Source: Chondrosia reniformis
Taxonomy: Eukaryota; Porifera; Demospongiae; Chondrillida; Chondrillidae
Length of the DNA stretch: 64,000 nucleotides
Reading direction: 5' to 3'
NCBI GenBank assembly: GCA_947172415.1
Contig: OX359191.1
Span: forward strand, 2,046,001 to 2,110,000
Shown: piece by piece, positions 1-11,700 of the stretch
Layout of the letters: every line of letters starts with the position of its first letter
How positions within the stretch are numbered: the first letter of the stretch is position 1
Notes under the pieces: generated by a model
Database searches by the model: none
Seen by the model: the letters and a program-made list of their open reading frames with translations, nothing else
Told to the model about the DNA's origin: nothing
Program-made: the position numbers and the translations under genes

Positions 1-367
1 CTTTGCTGGCTGGTTAGTGTTCAATGTACATAACATCAAGTTATTTTAAATTTCCCAACACAATACATACAGTTAAAGGATTTGTCCATATAGCTTCATT
101 TCTAGGAACACCACCAAATGTCCTTGAATGGACAATTTCTTTGGTGCTGGTCCCAATAGTGAACCACATATGGAACAGCATGGATGTACAGACAAATACA
201 ATTAAATGATACTAATTTACACACAAGACAATAACAATAAAGTGAAAACAAGGTAACAATACGTTGATAATAGGGTCATATCTTCACCTGCTAGAGCAAG
301 GTTAAGGTGGTGAGAAAGTGAGTAAGCAGCCTATAATGGGCGTGATGACACACCCTCCAACCAACAG
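1..367. other. Upstream flank of the CCCH-like gene
   Basis: No supported gene was seen here. Only short open frames without splice context or recognisable protein are present. The last part is the promoter side of the small gene that starts at 417. Confidence 0.4.
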
Positions 368-375
368 TATAAATA
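368..375 (+). promoter_or_regulatory. TATA box of the CCCH-like gene
   Basis: The sequence reads TATAAATA, 42 bases before the ATG at 417. A start site about 25-30 bases downstream would leave a very short leader. The match is exact and correctly placed. Assignment as the working promoter is inference. Confidence 0.6.
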
Positions 376-416
376 GACTCCACCCAGCATAGCTACAACA
401 GCTGATACAGCAAAAA

Positions 417-734
417 ATGGCAACCTTCAACTTCGGAAATTTCGACAACTACCAGATAACTATAATAAACTCAAAAGAGAACGGAGGAAAAGGAGAAAAG
501 AGAAAGGCTACCAAGAAGCCAGGGAACCTACCAAAGCTGTGGAGGTTCCAAAACAAATGTAAAAAAGGTCCTGGAGAGTGCAAATACAGGCATGTGGAAC
601 CTCACCTGCTTGAAGGCTGCAAGAGGCCATTTATGTTGTGTTGGGGGAGGCCCTGTACAAACCCGAAGTGCAGGTTTGTACATTTGGAGGAGGAAAAGGA
701 ACCAGCTGCAAAAAAGAGAAAAGAAGAAAAATAA
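417..734 (+). CDS. Small basic CCCH-like zinc-binding protein, single exon
   Basis: This is an intronless frame of 105 residues with an ATG at 417 and TAA at 732-734. The N-terminal third is Asn- and Lys-rich. Residues about 40-90 hold two Cys/His clusters. The first is C-x6-C-x3-H (ends CKYRH). The second is C-x4-C-x4-C-x3-H (CWGRPCTNPKCRFVH), close to CCCH fingers of the Nab2/ZC3H14 spacing. The C-terminus is Lys/Glu rich and could act as a nuclear signal. CCCH fingers usually bind RNA, so an RNA-binding role is inferred from the motif alone. A TATA box lies 42 bases upstream. The lack of introns is unlike its neighbours and could mean a retrocopy, a transferred gene or a fast-evolving lineage gene. 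I do not recognise a specific orthologue. Confidence 0.6.
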   Translation: MATFNFGNFDNYQITIINSKENGGKGEKRKATKKPGNLPKLWRFQNKCKKGPGECKYRHVEPHLLEGCKRPFMLCWGRPCTNPKCRFVHLEEEKEPAAKKRKEEK

Positions 735-1244
735 GAACCAACAAACGGCTTTTTTCAAAGCCACCACATGTCAAAAGATTCCAACAATCTAAACAAACTA
801 AAATGAATTACTACATTACACAAATCATCTGAACAGTCATATTAAAACACAAATCAACTAGAAAGTCTAAAATGATACGTTACACAAAAGTCTGAAATGC
901 TACATTACACAAAAGTCTAAAATGATACGTTACACAAAAGTCTGAAATGCTACATTACACAAAAGTCTAAAATGATACATTACACAAAAGTCTATGCACA
1001 GTCCCAGGCCATGCAGACACCCATCTTCTGCACCTTGGAAAATGGCGGCCGGAAGTTAGGGATGGGTACGAGACTAACTTCCTCATTGTATATGATGTTC
1101 ATAAGCATTCCGCCCTTGGGTGCTTTGTACTTATAAATATCGTACAACTTGTAAGCTTAACTAATAAGCATCTATATCACTAGCATTTCACAATTAATTA
1201 AATAATGAAACAATCATTTTTATACATATAACAGAAAAAAGTGG
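735..1244. other. Intergenic stretch with the tandem repeat
   Basis: This lies between the stop of the CCCH-like gene and the next minus-strand reading frame. Apart from the 25-bp array at 862-995, I see nothing recognisable. Confidence 0.5.
862..995 (+). repeat. Tandem repeat, about 25-bp unit
   Basis: Five to six alternating copies of a unit such as AAAAGTCTAAAATGATACGT followed by TACAC are present. Variants read CTGAAATGCTACATTACAC. The array lies downstream of the CCCH-like gene. Confidence 0.8.
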
Positions 1245-1954
1245 TTAGGTCAGAGTTACAAAAAGGGCTGCAAAAGCAGACTGCTTTATAGCATTTACTC
1301 GTACTTCGTTAACACAAGGACTTCTTCTTTCTTCATTAAAGTAAGTATATTTCTGCATTTTCCCACTGTGTTTACAATGATCGGTATCTCCTTTGCACAT
1401 AAAAACAGGAATATTAATTGGTCTAGAGGTGAAAATTGAACGAAACTCCATTTCAACACCATCAACATCTCCTCTTCTCCTTGGATCATTGTCTGGTACA
1501 TTTTTCAGAAATTCATTATCCCACTGAAATTTGCATAATCTAAGGGATATGGGGCCACTGCTTTAAAGGTTTGGAAAAAATGATCTCTTTGCTGGAGAAG
1601 TTCAACAGTACTGTCTTCTATCACAACATCCTTTGCCACAAGTGTAGTACCAAGTAATGTGCTGGTCTTTAGTGTACCACATGCACCTACAAGAAATATT
1701 CCTTTTATCTGCCATACATACTTTTTCTTAAATTTAAGTATTTCCTTTAGGGCTTCATTTTTGGGAGCTCCACGTACTGCACATTCAGCCAAAAGGATGA
1801 AGAGTTCTTTTCTCTCGGCATTCTCTTCTATATCTGTATATGTGACAATTAACTTTGTCCAATTTCTACAATCCTCAAAAACCTTTAGCTTTATGGAAAC
1901 ATCTTTAGCTCTAGGTGGTAGCATGGCGATATGATCTCTATACTCTTGGTCAAA
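1245..1954 (-). CDS. Unrecognised coding exon(s) with an apparent one-base frameshift
   Basis: On the minus strand, protein-like sequence runs from about 1954 (an acceptor-like CCAAG after a T-rich tract lies at 1945-1955) to a TGA at 1505-1507. It then continues in another frame from about 1570 to a TAA at 1245-1247. The first part contains LFILLAECAVRG and IKGIFLVGACGT. The second contains NVPDNDPRRRGDVDG and FMCKGDTDHCKH. The two frames overlap between about 1505 and 1570, so the break is a single-base shift, a tiny unseen intron, or an assembly error in a T-run. A splice from the death-domain exon upstream (donor at 3388) is possible because that exon is phase 1. I do not recognise the family; a resemblance of IFLVGACGT to a caspase active-site strand is too weak to use. 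Confidence 0.4.
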
Positions 1955-3383
1955 ATAATGAAAAAATTGCTGTGGTCTCTTGTTGTGTCCCAGTTAGGAC
2001 ACATAATCGGCTGTGTGGAAATAAGTAAACAAGTGTTACTTACTGACAAGATGAATAGAGATCTACGTATTAAATAGTGTAACTTAAAAAGTCACTGAAA
2101 TGCTGTTTAACTGTAAGTTAACCTTCCTACCCTATTTTGTTCCAAAAATGTAATAAATTTTATTAGATCAAGAGGTTGCACAAACCTACATGGGCATTCT
2201 TTTAACGAAGAAAAGGCTAAAAGAGTAAAACCTAAATATTTTGGTTTATATGTATATAGAATCTTACTACTATTATTCATCTGTAAATCTGGAAAATCTC
2301 AAATATGCTTTACAACATGTACAGAAGATTATTCTGTAAATGAAATGGACATACTTTGGAGGAAACATTTAGTTGTTAAATTGGAGTTGTTTACTATAAA
2401 CACACTGGCATTGATGAAAATGTGAGTTACATGAAACAGTACAAAGGAGGAAGGCCTAAAAGCAAAGAAGAAGAAAAAGAGAGTTGTAAATGAACTCTTT
2501 TTGTTTCGCAATTAAATTGACACTAGCCTTTTCTAAGGTATATCCACACTTGTAAACTTCCTTTGAACATATTATATCTCTTTGATTCTTGTTTTATCGC
2601 AAGGATAAGATTGAAAGATACCAACATGCATAATATAGCAAAATGAAGAAAGAGATAATCTAAAACATTCTGTATTGTGGAATTTGTTTTTTGAATGATT
2701 TCACAATTGTTGCCGTTGGAAACGAGGTTACAAATTTAAATTCTCAAACATTTCGTGAATGCTTGGCTAGGAGGCCAAATTGCAAGTCAATTGCTTTTAT
2801 AGGCATCACTTTATAGCTTTTTCAAAGAAATAAAGAAATAAAGATGGTCTCTCTTTTTAGCTACTTTTGACATGACATTTCAGACAACTAATTAAATGTT
2901 AAGAACTCTATGAACAATGAGAAAAAGATCCTGCTGTTTTAAAAATGTAAGGCAACTATGTATCTAGGACCATTAAATAATACTGTATAACATTAATACA
3001 TAAATAGCTGCTAGAAAGGCAGTCCTAAATAATGCCTTCCATCACCATGTGCGTATACTTATAGCTAAGCTATTCCTTAAGGAGAGGAATGGAAAGGGAA
3101 GGGAATTTATTTAATAATATTTCTTACTCAATGTTGTAATTTTTAAATATGTGAATATTTAATATATACAGTTAGCCAATGGGGCCACCAACCCCCTTGA
3201 TCTGAGTACCATTACACTACTCAACACAAGAAACTGAAATCTTAAACAAAAATGTCAGATTAATATTGAAGGAAGGATGTCCCCATATAAGAATTTAGAG
3301 ACAGGCACATTTATAAAAATACCTGAAAGTACAGTGACTGATAATCTTAAAGGCTGTTTAAAAGCACTGGAATTAATTTTTCA
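1955..3383. other. Intron or intergenic sequence, AT-rich
   Basis: There is no supported exon on either strand. If the death-domain exon at 3389-3685 splices to the frame ending at 1245, this is an intron. Otherwise it is intergenic. Confidence 0.4.
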
Positions 3384-4910
3384 CTAACCTTTATTTATAG
3401 TAAAGTTTTTCTTTACCACATCTACATCACGTAGTAATACCAAGGCTATTACTACAACTTTAAATGTGCACTCAGAGCTATTTGAAGAACTGCATTTCTT
3501 TCTCCAACTTTTCAAAACCCCCACAACACCTTCACTCGGTTTATAAGGTGTCAATTTATTCTTCCCAATGGCAAGTGAAATACTTTCCCTTTCCTCTTTG
3601 CTTAAACCAAGCAATCTTCCAAGCATTGAGAAAGTTGTTGGAAAGGTATCAGCTATCTCTTGGATTAAACTGTCACTCAGAGGACCTTAGATCGAAGAGT
3701 ATATAGCCGTAAATGAATAGCAAACACAATAAACACATAACAGTATATCGATTTTAGGCTGTACAGTGAATTTAAAAGATGGATAAAAGCATTTTTTTCA
3801 AATGTATCCTTACTATAATTAAAAATGAAACTGACTAATTTGACTACGGTTTAATTCGAACACCGTGCTAAATCAAACAAAGTTCGAAGTCCCTGGACAA
3901 GCACTATATAACTTGTGCCACTCTTGCATTTAGAAATTGTAAATTATCAGTCAAAAGAGTGCTTAAAATTATACAGTCATCAAGTGATTGAAATTGTACA
4001 AAACTATTGAAAAAATGAATGTTCCAGATCTGTCACCGCCAACAGACCAGGATACAAGTGGCTTACAGGATTACCACATAATTGCATCAACAATTGTCTT
4101 TCTGAATTCCAAAATTGTCTCAGACTTCAAGTTTTGGACCTAAGACTTACTTATGTACTAAAATTTTCAAAGTGTTTCATCCTGCTACATTATGCAAACA
4201 CAAGTGTGCATACTATACATACATACGTACTCTATACCGTAATTCAGGAAATTTTTGTTGTTAAAATGTTTTCGTGCTTGGCCCAAACCACAAAAATTTC
4301 TCACAGGAAATATTTTTAACAACAAAATAATAACGCGTTGTACGATCTATGTATATACGATCCTCCATTTTCTCAATGCATTTCGTGGTAATATATTTTT
4401 GTGGTTGCCCCCAGACCATGAAAATATTTTAACACGAAACACTTTTTCCTACAAACATTTCCTCCCGAACATACTCTATACACTGACAACCTCCACAATC
4501 CAACTTTTGTGGCCCACCACTGTTAAATTATCTAGGTTCTACTATACAAACATTATGTGTGGCCCTTAAAACTAACTAACTTTCCAAAGCAAGTTGAGAT
4601 TCAACAAAATGTGTGACCTCTTCTGCTGCCCTAGAGATTGCTTTGTTTACTTCTGAAGATTCAAATTTCTTCAAGATGCGATTCTTTTCTGGAACATTTT
4701 TCAGCTTACTCTTCAATTCAGGAATAAATGGTATATCATGCTTATAACATTGATCATAAATATATTCCAACATTAAAAACTTCCGATCTTCCGTAGTGTC
4801 CTCTTGTTTAAGTTGGTCATCAATTACGGAGAGATTCAGGTAATTTTTAACTGTTTCCTCACAGAAAGGTACTTTACAAGCCCAATACAGCTGCAGTGCA
4901 ACTGTAGAAA
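3384..4910 (-). CDS. Death-domain protein, 3' part (minus-strand paralogue)
   Basis: Two minus-strand exons are seen. Exon 4910-4581 is 330 nt, phase 1 at both ends, with acceptor TTCTTTGTAG and donor A|GTTAGT. It encodes about 110 helix-rich residues of no known family. Exon 3685-3389 encodes about 99 residues with the six-helix pattern of a death domain, including LIQEIADTFP, LGRLLGLSKEERESI, the helix-5 Trp in LKSWRKKC, and VVVIALVLLRDVDVV. The exon either ends at the TAG at 3384-3386 or splices at G|GTTAGT. The plus-strand gene at 8709-24074 ends with the same exon pair at almost the same lengths (324 nt and 296 nt), so the two are paralogues. Death domains mediate homotypic assembly in apoptosis or innate signalling; that role is inferred. 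The 5' end was not found, so the model is partial. Confidence 0.6.
4236..4400. mobile_element. Decayed MITE-like end (CCGTAATT family)
   Basis: ACCGTAATTCAGGAAATTTT at 4236 matches the terminal repeat of the element at 36303-36465. The far end is too eroded to place. The element is non-coding. Confidence 0.35.
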
Positions 4911-5373
4911 CTACAAAGAAAGAATAAGGCACTAAACAGATTTGCCCCAAAAATTATTAATTGTGCATACAGGTTATCTCAAGCTTAACAGTATGTTGTG
5001 AACCTAATAAAAAGATTAATAAGGATATATCTTAATACCTTGCAAGAGGCAAGTGATGCTTCATCATAGTATACGTATTTCACCAGCAGTTAACAAATTG
5101 TAAAAACATTGAGAATATCTAAGACATTACACATCTCTTGCTTTAATAAAACATCTTTCACTAGCAGTTGCCTCTGACAATTTAATGGAGAACAAATGGC
5201 TGAGTTCATGGAAAAACAGTCTTTTCTCTGAACAGTGTGCCAAGGATAGCAACCCTCTAGACAGTGGTACACTCATTCAATCTTGAATTGATCACCAACT
5301 CACAAGACAAAGTTCTGTCGTAGGGTTCTGGAGGGACAGATGGCTAGTGGCATATTTAGTACCATCAGTCCCC

Positions 5374-5464
5374 TTTCAAGACCAAGATCAGAGTGTTCAA
5401 GACAACAGTGGAGAGTGCATGTACTCCTTTTACGAAGCAGAAACCTGGACCCTAACTAGCGCTA
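5374..5464 (+). mobile_element. Short LINE reverse-transcriptase fragment
   Basis: Translation gives KIRVFKTTVES and then, after a frame change, YEAETWTLT. This matches the conserved thumb region of non-LTR reverse transcriptases, usually an FxxTVxSxLLYGxExWTL pattern. It is about 90 bp long, broken and non-functional. Confidence 0.4.
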
Positions 5465-5936
5465 ACATGCGAACTTACGCAGGTACATACAAGCACTAAA
5501 TCGTCATGAATGTTTCCGAACTAGGGAATAGGCAACCCTAGATTTCAACGCGCTCTATCCGAAGCGTGTTCCTTTTTAAGGTACCAAATTTAGGGCCTCT
5601 TCGAACGCCATTTTTTAATTAAGTTTCAAATTCTCCGTATATAAATAAGTAACTCGAGTTAGAAATATTTGTGGTACTGCCGCCCCCCGTGATCGAATTA
5701 CTTAGTCGCTTTGCAGGGCCTATATATAGTCGTATTCTTAACGATTACGGACCCTTTAATATCCTAAACTGAATGTTAAAGAACGGTAGAAGATTTATTT
5801 GACAAATTTGGGATCTTTTCGGACGCCATTTTTTTTAATTTAGAGCTCTCTATTATATCGTCTATTCTGCTACTTTATTTCGAGTTTTCGCCAAGAAACT
5901 TTCAAAACAAATATTAACAAGAAAAAAGGGGCAATA

Positions 5937-6182
5937 CAAGTTAAATAAAAACATTTTAAAAATGAAGTTAAAAGTAGGGATGGCACTATAACAGTGATTG
6001 GCACATCTAGAAAAAGTAACGAAACAAGAAAGTGATCATATGGTAAGGCTAACATTGCAGAAGTGGCATACTGAAACTTAACTATACACATCACTTCTAT
6101 GTTTGGGCGCATCGATCCCTACTTTTAGTATATCCATGATGCGCCCAAACATAGATGTTTAGAATGTTTTTATTTAACTTTA
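5937..6182. mobile_element. MITE with AAGTTAAATAAAAACATT ends
   Basis: AGTTAAATAAAAACATT at the left end is repeated inverted at the right end. Inside lie TAGGGATGGCA and GCTAACATTGCAGAAGTGGC, which recur at 30135-30345. A second inverted pair, GTTTGGGCGCATC and GATGCGCCCAAAC, lies near the right end. There is no coding capacity. Confidence 0.7.
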
Positions 6183-6761
6183 CTCTATAGGACCAATAAG
6201 GACGGCAATATTTACATTCCAATTACCAAATATGGAAGGTGTTTGACCACAGAATGGTCGGCGTTAATTGCAACAGCAAGCCGGCCGTTAGTTGTCAGAC
6301 CCTTAACGGAGCAAGTATTGCGTAAGTTTTGGGTTTGATTGCATCAGACTAACATGCAGGGCGATCAAATAAAAAATGGCGGATGGGTCTGGGACCGAGA
6401 CTATGTACATGCACATAAATGCTGTCATGATGAAGGGGTGAAATCGACACGAGCGCTTGACCATTTCGAGCTTCTGTTCGAACGTTAATTCTACAGAACC
6501 TCTTCATCAATTTAAAGACTCAAAAGTTTATCTAATTCATGACGTCTATAATGATATTCATTCATAAATATGGTCACGTTCTACGCATCCCCCTAGCTGG
6601 TAAAATTCTTTCCAAGCCCAAATCTAAGGTTGGATCTTCCCTAACTTCGAGAAAGAAATTCGGTAAGCTAAACAACATGCCTAATTAGGAAGTTAAAAAC
6701 ACATTACGCACTTCTGTTGTTTAATAATAAATGCATTTGAGTGGTTCAGTTAGCTTTTAGG

Positions 6762-6803
6762 AGTAGGGATGGCAGATCGCTGATTTGACCTGCCATCCCT
6801 ACT
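6762..6803. repeat. Short palindrome of the TAGGGATGGCA family
   Basis: AGTAGGGATGGCAG and its exact reverse complement are separated by 14 bases. It looks like the two ends of a MITE joined after internal loss. Confidence 0.7.
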
Positions 6804-7374
6804 TCTAACTTTCTTAAGTTCGTACTATGGCTCAGTGTCGAGCGCGTTCAATGTTAAGGCGGTCCTATATAATCCCTAGTTAGATTGGAATGAATTTTTT
6901 GTTGAATTACTCCTTCGCTTCACTAATTCTTATTGAGTACTCCCCAATTAATCTGGCACAATTGGTTTTAGTAAATTGTGGTGGATTTAGCAGTTTAGCG
7001 TACTAAACGGGGGAGATTTATTCATTATCTGGGATGTACTGTCCGTAGGCAAGACTCTGTAAGGGGTTATTCTGTCTTATAGTCAGTTATATAGTCTTTC
7101 TGTCTGTCTGTCTGTCAGTCATCAGCAAAATTGTTAAACGAGCGATCTAGAGGTAATAGGTTAGGTATTCTTATTTAGATTGGGAAGGCCACTAGCCTAC
7201 TAGGCTACTATTAAGAAAATAATAGAAAGTAAATGAGGTCAGTCAGGTTCAGCCTTAACCACTTCTGGTGGGACTCAAATCGAAAATCTGCAATGTTAAC
7301 ATTGTAATATGTGACCTGGCTTTCCGTCCACTCTAACATAGTCCACATACTTGCATAACTCACTATCAGTCTCA

Positions 7375-7440
7375 TCATCATCGTCATCGTCATCATCATC
7401 ATCATCATCGTCATCATCATCATCATCATCATCATCATAG
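7375..7440. repeat. (ATC)n microsatellite
   Basis: A run of CATCATCAT units with occasional CGTCAT. It creates a false poly-Met reading frame on the minus strand. Confidence 0.9.
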
Positions 7441-8708
7441 TCCATGCAGGTGTGCGTGGCATTTTAATAGTTGTCATGCACAGCTGCCCTACCATAAGGA
7501 GAGTGTGCAAATGGTCCATCCATCCATGATGAAGTGAAATCAGCTATATATAGTTCAATGCCAATTCTGTCAACAGCCAATATTTTTACCAACATAGAAC
7601 ACAGGACCTGATCTTCATATGCATGAAAGTGTTGATGTTAACTTGAAAACCTGAGTGTATAATACTCTCTCTTGACTGTCTTCTCTATGAGATAGGGAGA
7701 ATCTATATAGCCCATGCTTCTTTAACACCTTAAACAATTTGAAAGTTTAATTCATGCTGTGTATGTCATTTTATATGCATTGATTATCTTTATTAGTTTA
7801 GTTATTTGTTGCCAGCAAAATTTATGAAGATTGTGTCTTAAGGTTATTAATTTTAATGAGTACTACTGTTAGCGGTTTGAATAGTCTTCATGGTATTTGG
7901 TGGGTACTATACGTATATATAATTTGTATACGTTCCCGTTAAGTTTGAGGTAGAATTTGTTCCTATATTGATGCAAAAGAAATTCGTTTAGGCGACCGTA
8001 TTAAAACTTGATATCACAAGAGATATTTGTGTCGATCTGTTTGCGGATGGATGTGCAGCGGTTAACTTTTCTCTCAAGAGGTGAAATGCTTTTGAAATGT
8101 CATCATACAGACTTACAAAAACAACTCATGTAGCTACTTATGTATAATTCCTCTTAGCCATCTTTTACCACCAACCACTGTAAGCAATGGAATAGTACAG
8201 TTATATTTTGAAATTCGTTTTTTTATCTATACATATATATACATAATTACAATCAAGTATACTACACAGTGCAAGTTACATTGCTAGTGACTCATAGGAT
8301 AATCACAATCAGGACAATACAAGACTTCAGTTACACTAATACTGCTGCAGGCTTTGAAATCCTCAACTTCTGCATAGAAAGTAGTAGGTTATACAAGGTA
8401 GAACACATGACCTACCAATTACCTTTCACAACTTAGTATAGACTGAAGATGATGCATCTGCATGCCATGCATATACATCAATGAAACTTCCAGTCTTATA
8501 AGGGTCTCATTTGATTTTTGCACAAAAGGGACATTATATGACATATATAAAGGCCTTGCAATTGGTCTTTCATGTCCTTGTGTGCTAACACTAGTACTCG
8601 TTAAAATTAGTAGCCTTAAGGTATGTCTTTTTTGTTATAATATATAGTGAATGGAGGTACAGTACATCTGATTCAAACCTTAAAAGTGTTTAAGAAGATT
8701 CCTTTATA

Positions 8709-11700
8709 ATGTCTGCAGAAATTGAAGGCCCAGGTTAGTTTTTAAAGAATTTCAAAAAGTTATAAGCAGTGATTATATTTGTTGTATTGTTGTTACATAC
8801 CTTTTTAAAATGAAGTAATGATTTGTTAAATATACAAGTTATGTGAGAACAGTTAAATATCAAACATACATGGCAGTGACTATATAGCTATAGCACTTCT
8901 GGAAAAAGTAACAAGACAATGGTATATGATAGTATACTAGTCACTGTTGCAAGCACTGCCATCCCAACTTCTATTACTTCTACTTGTATAAGTTCACATA
9001 TTAATGCTAGCTCATTTGAAAAAAAGAAAGTGAATTTAAATTGCACCTAAAACGGCAATTATGATCCATTATTGACTATTTATAGTACGATGATGGTTGG
9101 GAGACAACGAGAAGAGTGTAATGGTGTGGACGAACATAGGATCAAAACACTATAGGTAGAATTGGGTCACAAATATGTTGAGGAGATGTGTTGAATGAAG
9201 AGTTGGGGCAGCAGCCACAATAATTGGAGCATTGAAGAGAGAGGTTCTGGAGAGGGAGTTGTTGAAGAAATTCATAAAGATTCCTTAGTTAACCCTTAAA
9301 CATGCAAATCCCCCAGTGTTTTCTAATAGCAGGAAATAGATATAACTTATACATATTGTGGTATTGCTTGTGATATCATATGGAGGTTTATACAGTGCTC
9401 TTGATAGGATCAAAGCCTACCTCTGCTCAACAATGAATCAGCTAGGACTATCCAAACAGAATACTGTTACATAAAGCGTAGTTTCCACCTATACATGCAA
9501 TTCAGTCAGAGTTTCTAAAGAAAACTACGGAAAGGACTATCATGATTAAACTCCATACTGTAATGTTATATCTGCCAAATGAACTTCCCTTTGAAAATCC
9601 CTGGCTGTGCCCCTAATCTTTCAAATTGTTGAGCACCGAGAAACTAGTTTTGTAAGTCTTTTATGGTAAAATGTTTCAGGCTGGATATGGGGTCTTCTTC
9701 AGTAACTGAAATTGGTAAGAAGCTGCCTTCTTTTATATACACTTATTACTACCATTTATAGTGATATCATTTATAGTAGTTGAGAACGAGGAATAAAATT
9801 TCAACTGTTCCTAGATCAAGATTCATTCTCAATGTTGGATCTTTATGGCTTCCTTGATCCTTCTTCTTCCCACTGCTATGGCTTGATACCAATCAATGTG
9901 ATGGCTGTTTTCTTAGAAGTGAAGGACTAGGCCATTGTACACATATTGACAGCATGTTTGTGCTCTACCATCCCAACCTTGAACTTCTGTCAGGATTGAA
10001 CTATTTTACCGGAAAACATTTTAGGTATTTTATACTTAGTATCTCGTTTATGTTTTATATAGGAAACACATCACTTTCTAAAAATGAAAAAGGAGTTATA
10101 TCAAAATCAGTAACAGAGATCAAGGCTGATAGAAGCAGTGATCGCTACAGTGATTATTCTACTGAATCTAATGAAAGCTGCGTTTTAATTACAAAGAAGA
10201 AAACAGATCGTTAGTTATACTGATATCCTACAATTACTAGCTCATCGAAGAATATTGTTTTTGAACATCCTTTTTTTACTGTTACTGTGTAGCTGTGTAT
10301 AATGGTCCTTCAACCCCAGAAGTTAGCAAAAGCCTTAGACATGCAGGTCAGTCAGATAAAATGATGTGAGTGCTAATTTTAAGATACAATGACAAGCAAA
10401 CTATCAATTTCTCATCTCTGCATGATGATAATGCATTTTTATGTACATAAAGAGGTTCGTATGTATATATATATATATACAGTGAATATTTGTTAATCCG
10501 CAGCAATTGGTTTGGGCCGAATTTTGGCAGATTAACGATATGGTTGAATATATTTTACGGTGATTGCAGCTATATCACATAGCCAAAGGACACCTCAGCG
10601 TTCGGTGAACTCTTTCCCTTTTCCCATGTCTGTCACAATAGCCTTCTTAGGCCAAGCGCTTGCGACAGCCGAAATTCGAAATTCGGCGTAGTGGAAGAAG
10701 CCCTGTCTCTCTGGTTTTCGAGCGTGCAGGCCTTGAGAATGCGGATTATCTGTCATCAAATTCCATACTAATCAAGTTCAAATTAGTTCAGGAAAAAATG
10801 GCGGATGGTGGAATTGCGCGTGCAATAGCGGATTACTTGTATACTACTGCCATACGTTTGAATTCGTTTCAAGGCGGTTTAAGCGGTTTGGCAGATTAAC
10901 AGGGGGCAGATATTCACTGTACTCTGATAACTACTATATACTGGTTCTAACTGTTTATGCTGCTATTTATATACACATAGTGCGAGACAGAAGTGATTCA
11001 CAAAATTCTACGGAATCAAAGACTGGAAGTAAGAAATGGTCACTTTGTCTGATTCTTAACTTTTGTAAAGTGGAATTTACATCACAAATGTACGTACGTA
11101 TGTACATCAAGGATAAATTTATATACCACATAGTTTCTTTTTTGCAACAGCGTAAAAATAAATATCTAGTAATAAATAGCACATAGGACAAAAACAGTTC
11201 ATGTTCAATTTAGTTACTTTTCAGCATATGGTATGGTACAGAGCTTCTTCGTATTAGCTGAATCCATGATGGGCTATTTATATAACTAATATATAGCCAT
11301 GAAGAAGATCCCTTCTCTTTAGCTAAATCAAGACGATACGTCTGGGAATGGCTTAGAGTTTGGTAATTATCTTTAGCCCTTTATTCCAGCTTTCGTGCTT
11401 TCAACATCAATATTTCAGCTTTGGTAGAACTTGTGACTTCTAAACTTACACTTTTCGTCCACCTTGGATAACAGTGCTGTCTACAAGGGGCTTTGTTATA
11501 GCTGCTGAATTGGAATTGAATCATCCATCTGATCTAGACAAACCTCACTCTAACACTTACTTGACTTCGTAAACTCTTATTCTCTTGCCCAACCAATTGC
11601 TCTTCCTATTCACTACTCTGAGATCTCTTTCTTGCTTCTCCTGTTGTTCCTTAGTTTCGTACTCTTGTATCTCTGACCATCTTCCTATCCGCCTTGATCT

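Larger units (their letters stand above)
4911..8708. other. Gene-poor spacer between the two death-domain genes
   Basis: No exon is supported. The spacer holds a LINE fragment, a MITE, a short TAGGGATGGCA palindrome, a degenerate Tigger-like end (about 6944-7040, TTAATCTGGCAC and TAAACGGGGGAG) and an ATC microsatellite. Two degenerate copies of a stretch with ACGCCATTTTTT occur at about 5580-5630 and 5800-5840. Missing 5' exons of the minus-strand gene may lie here unseen. Confidence 0.4.

Noticed and set aside
1640-1720. Caspase-like active site (IFLVGACGT)
   Set aside because: No catalytic His segment or p10-like part can be seen, so the resemblance is not enough.
5090-5272. 60-residue minus-strand frame as an upstream exon
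   Set aside because: No acceptor or donor with the right phase and no similarity to the plus-strand paralogue.
7211-7519. Minus-strand frame with a long Met run
   Set aside because: It is a translation of the ATC microsatellite, with no other protein-like content.
9687-9714. First exon beginning MGSSSVTEI
   Set aside because: Kept only as an alternative start. It contains GGTCTTCTTCAG, also found in a repeat at 28999, and the 8709 exon joins to 10063 equally well.
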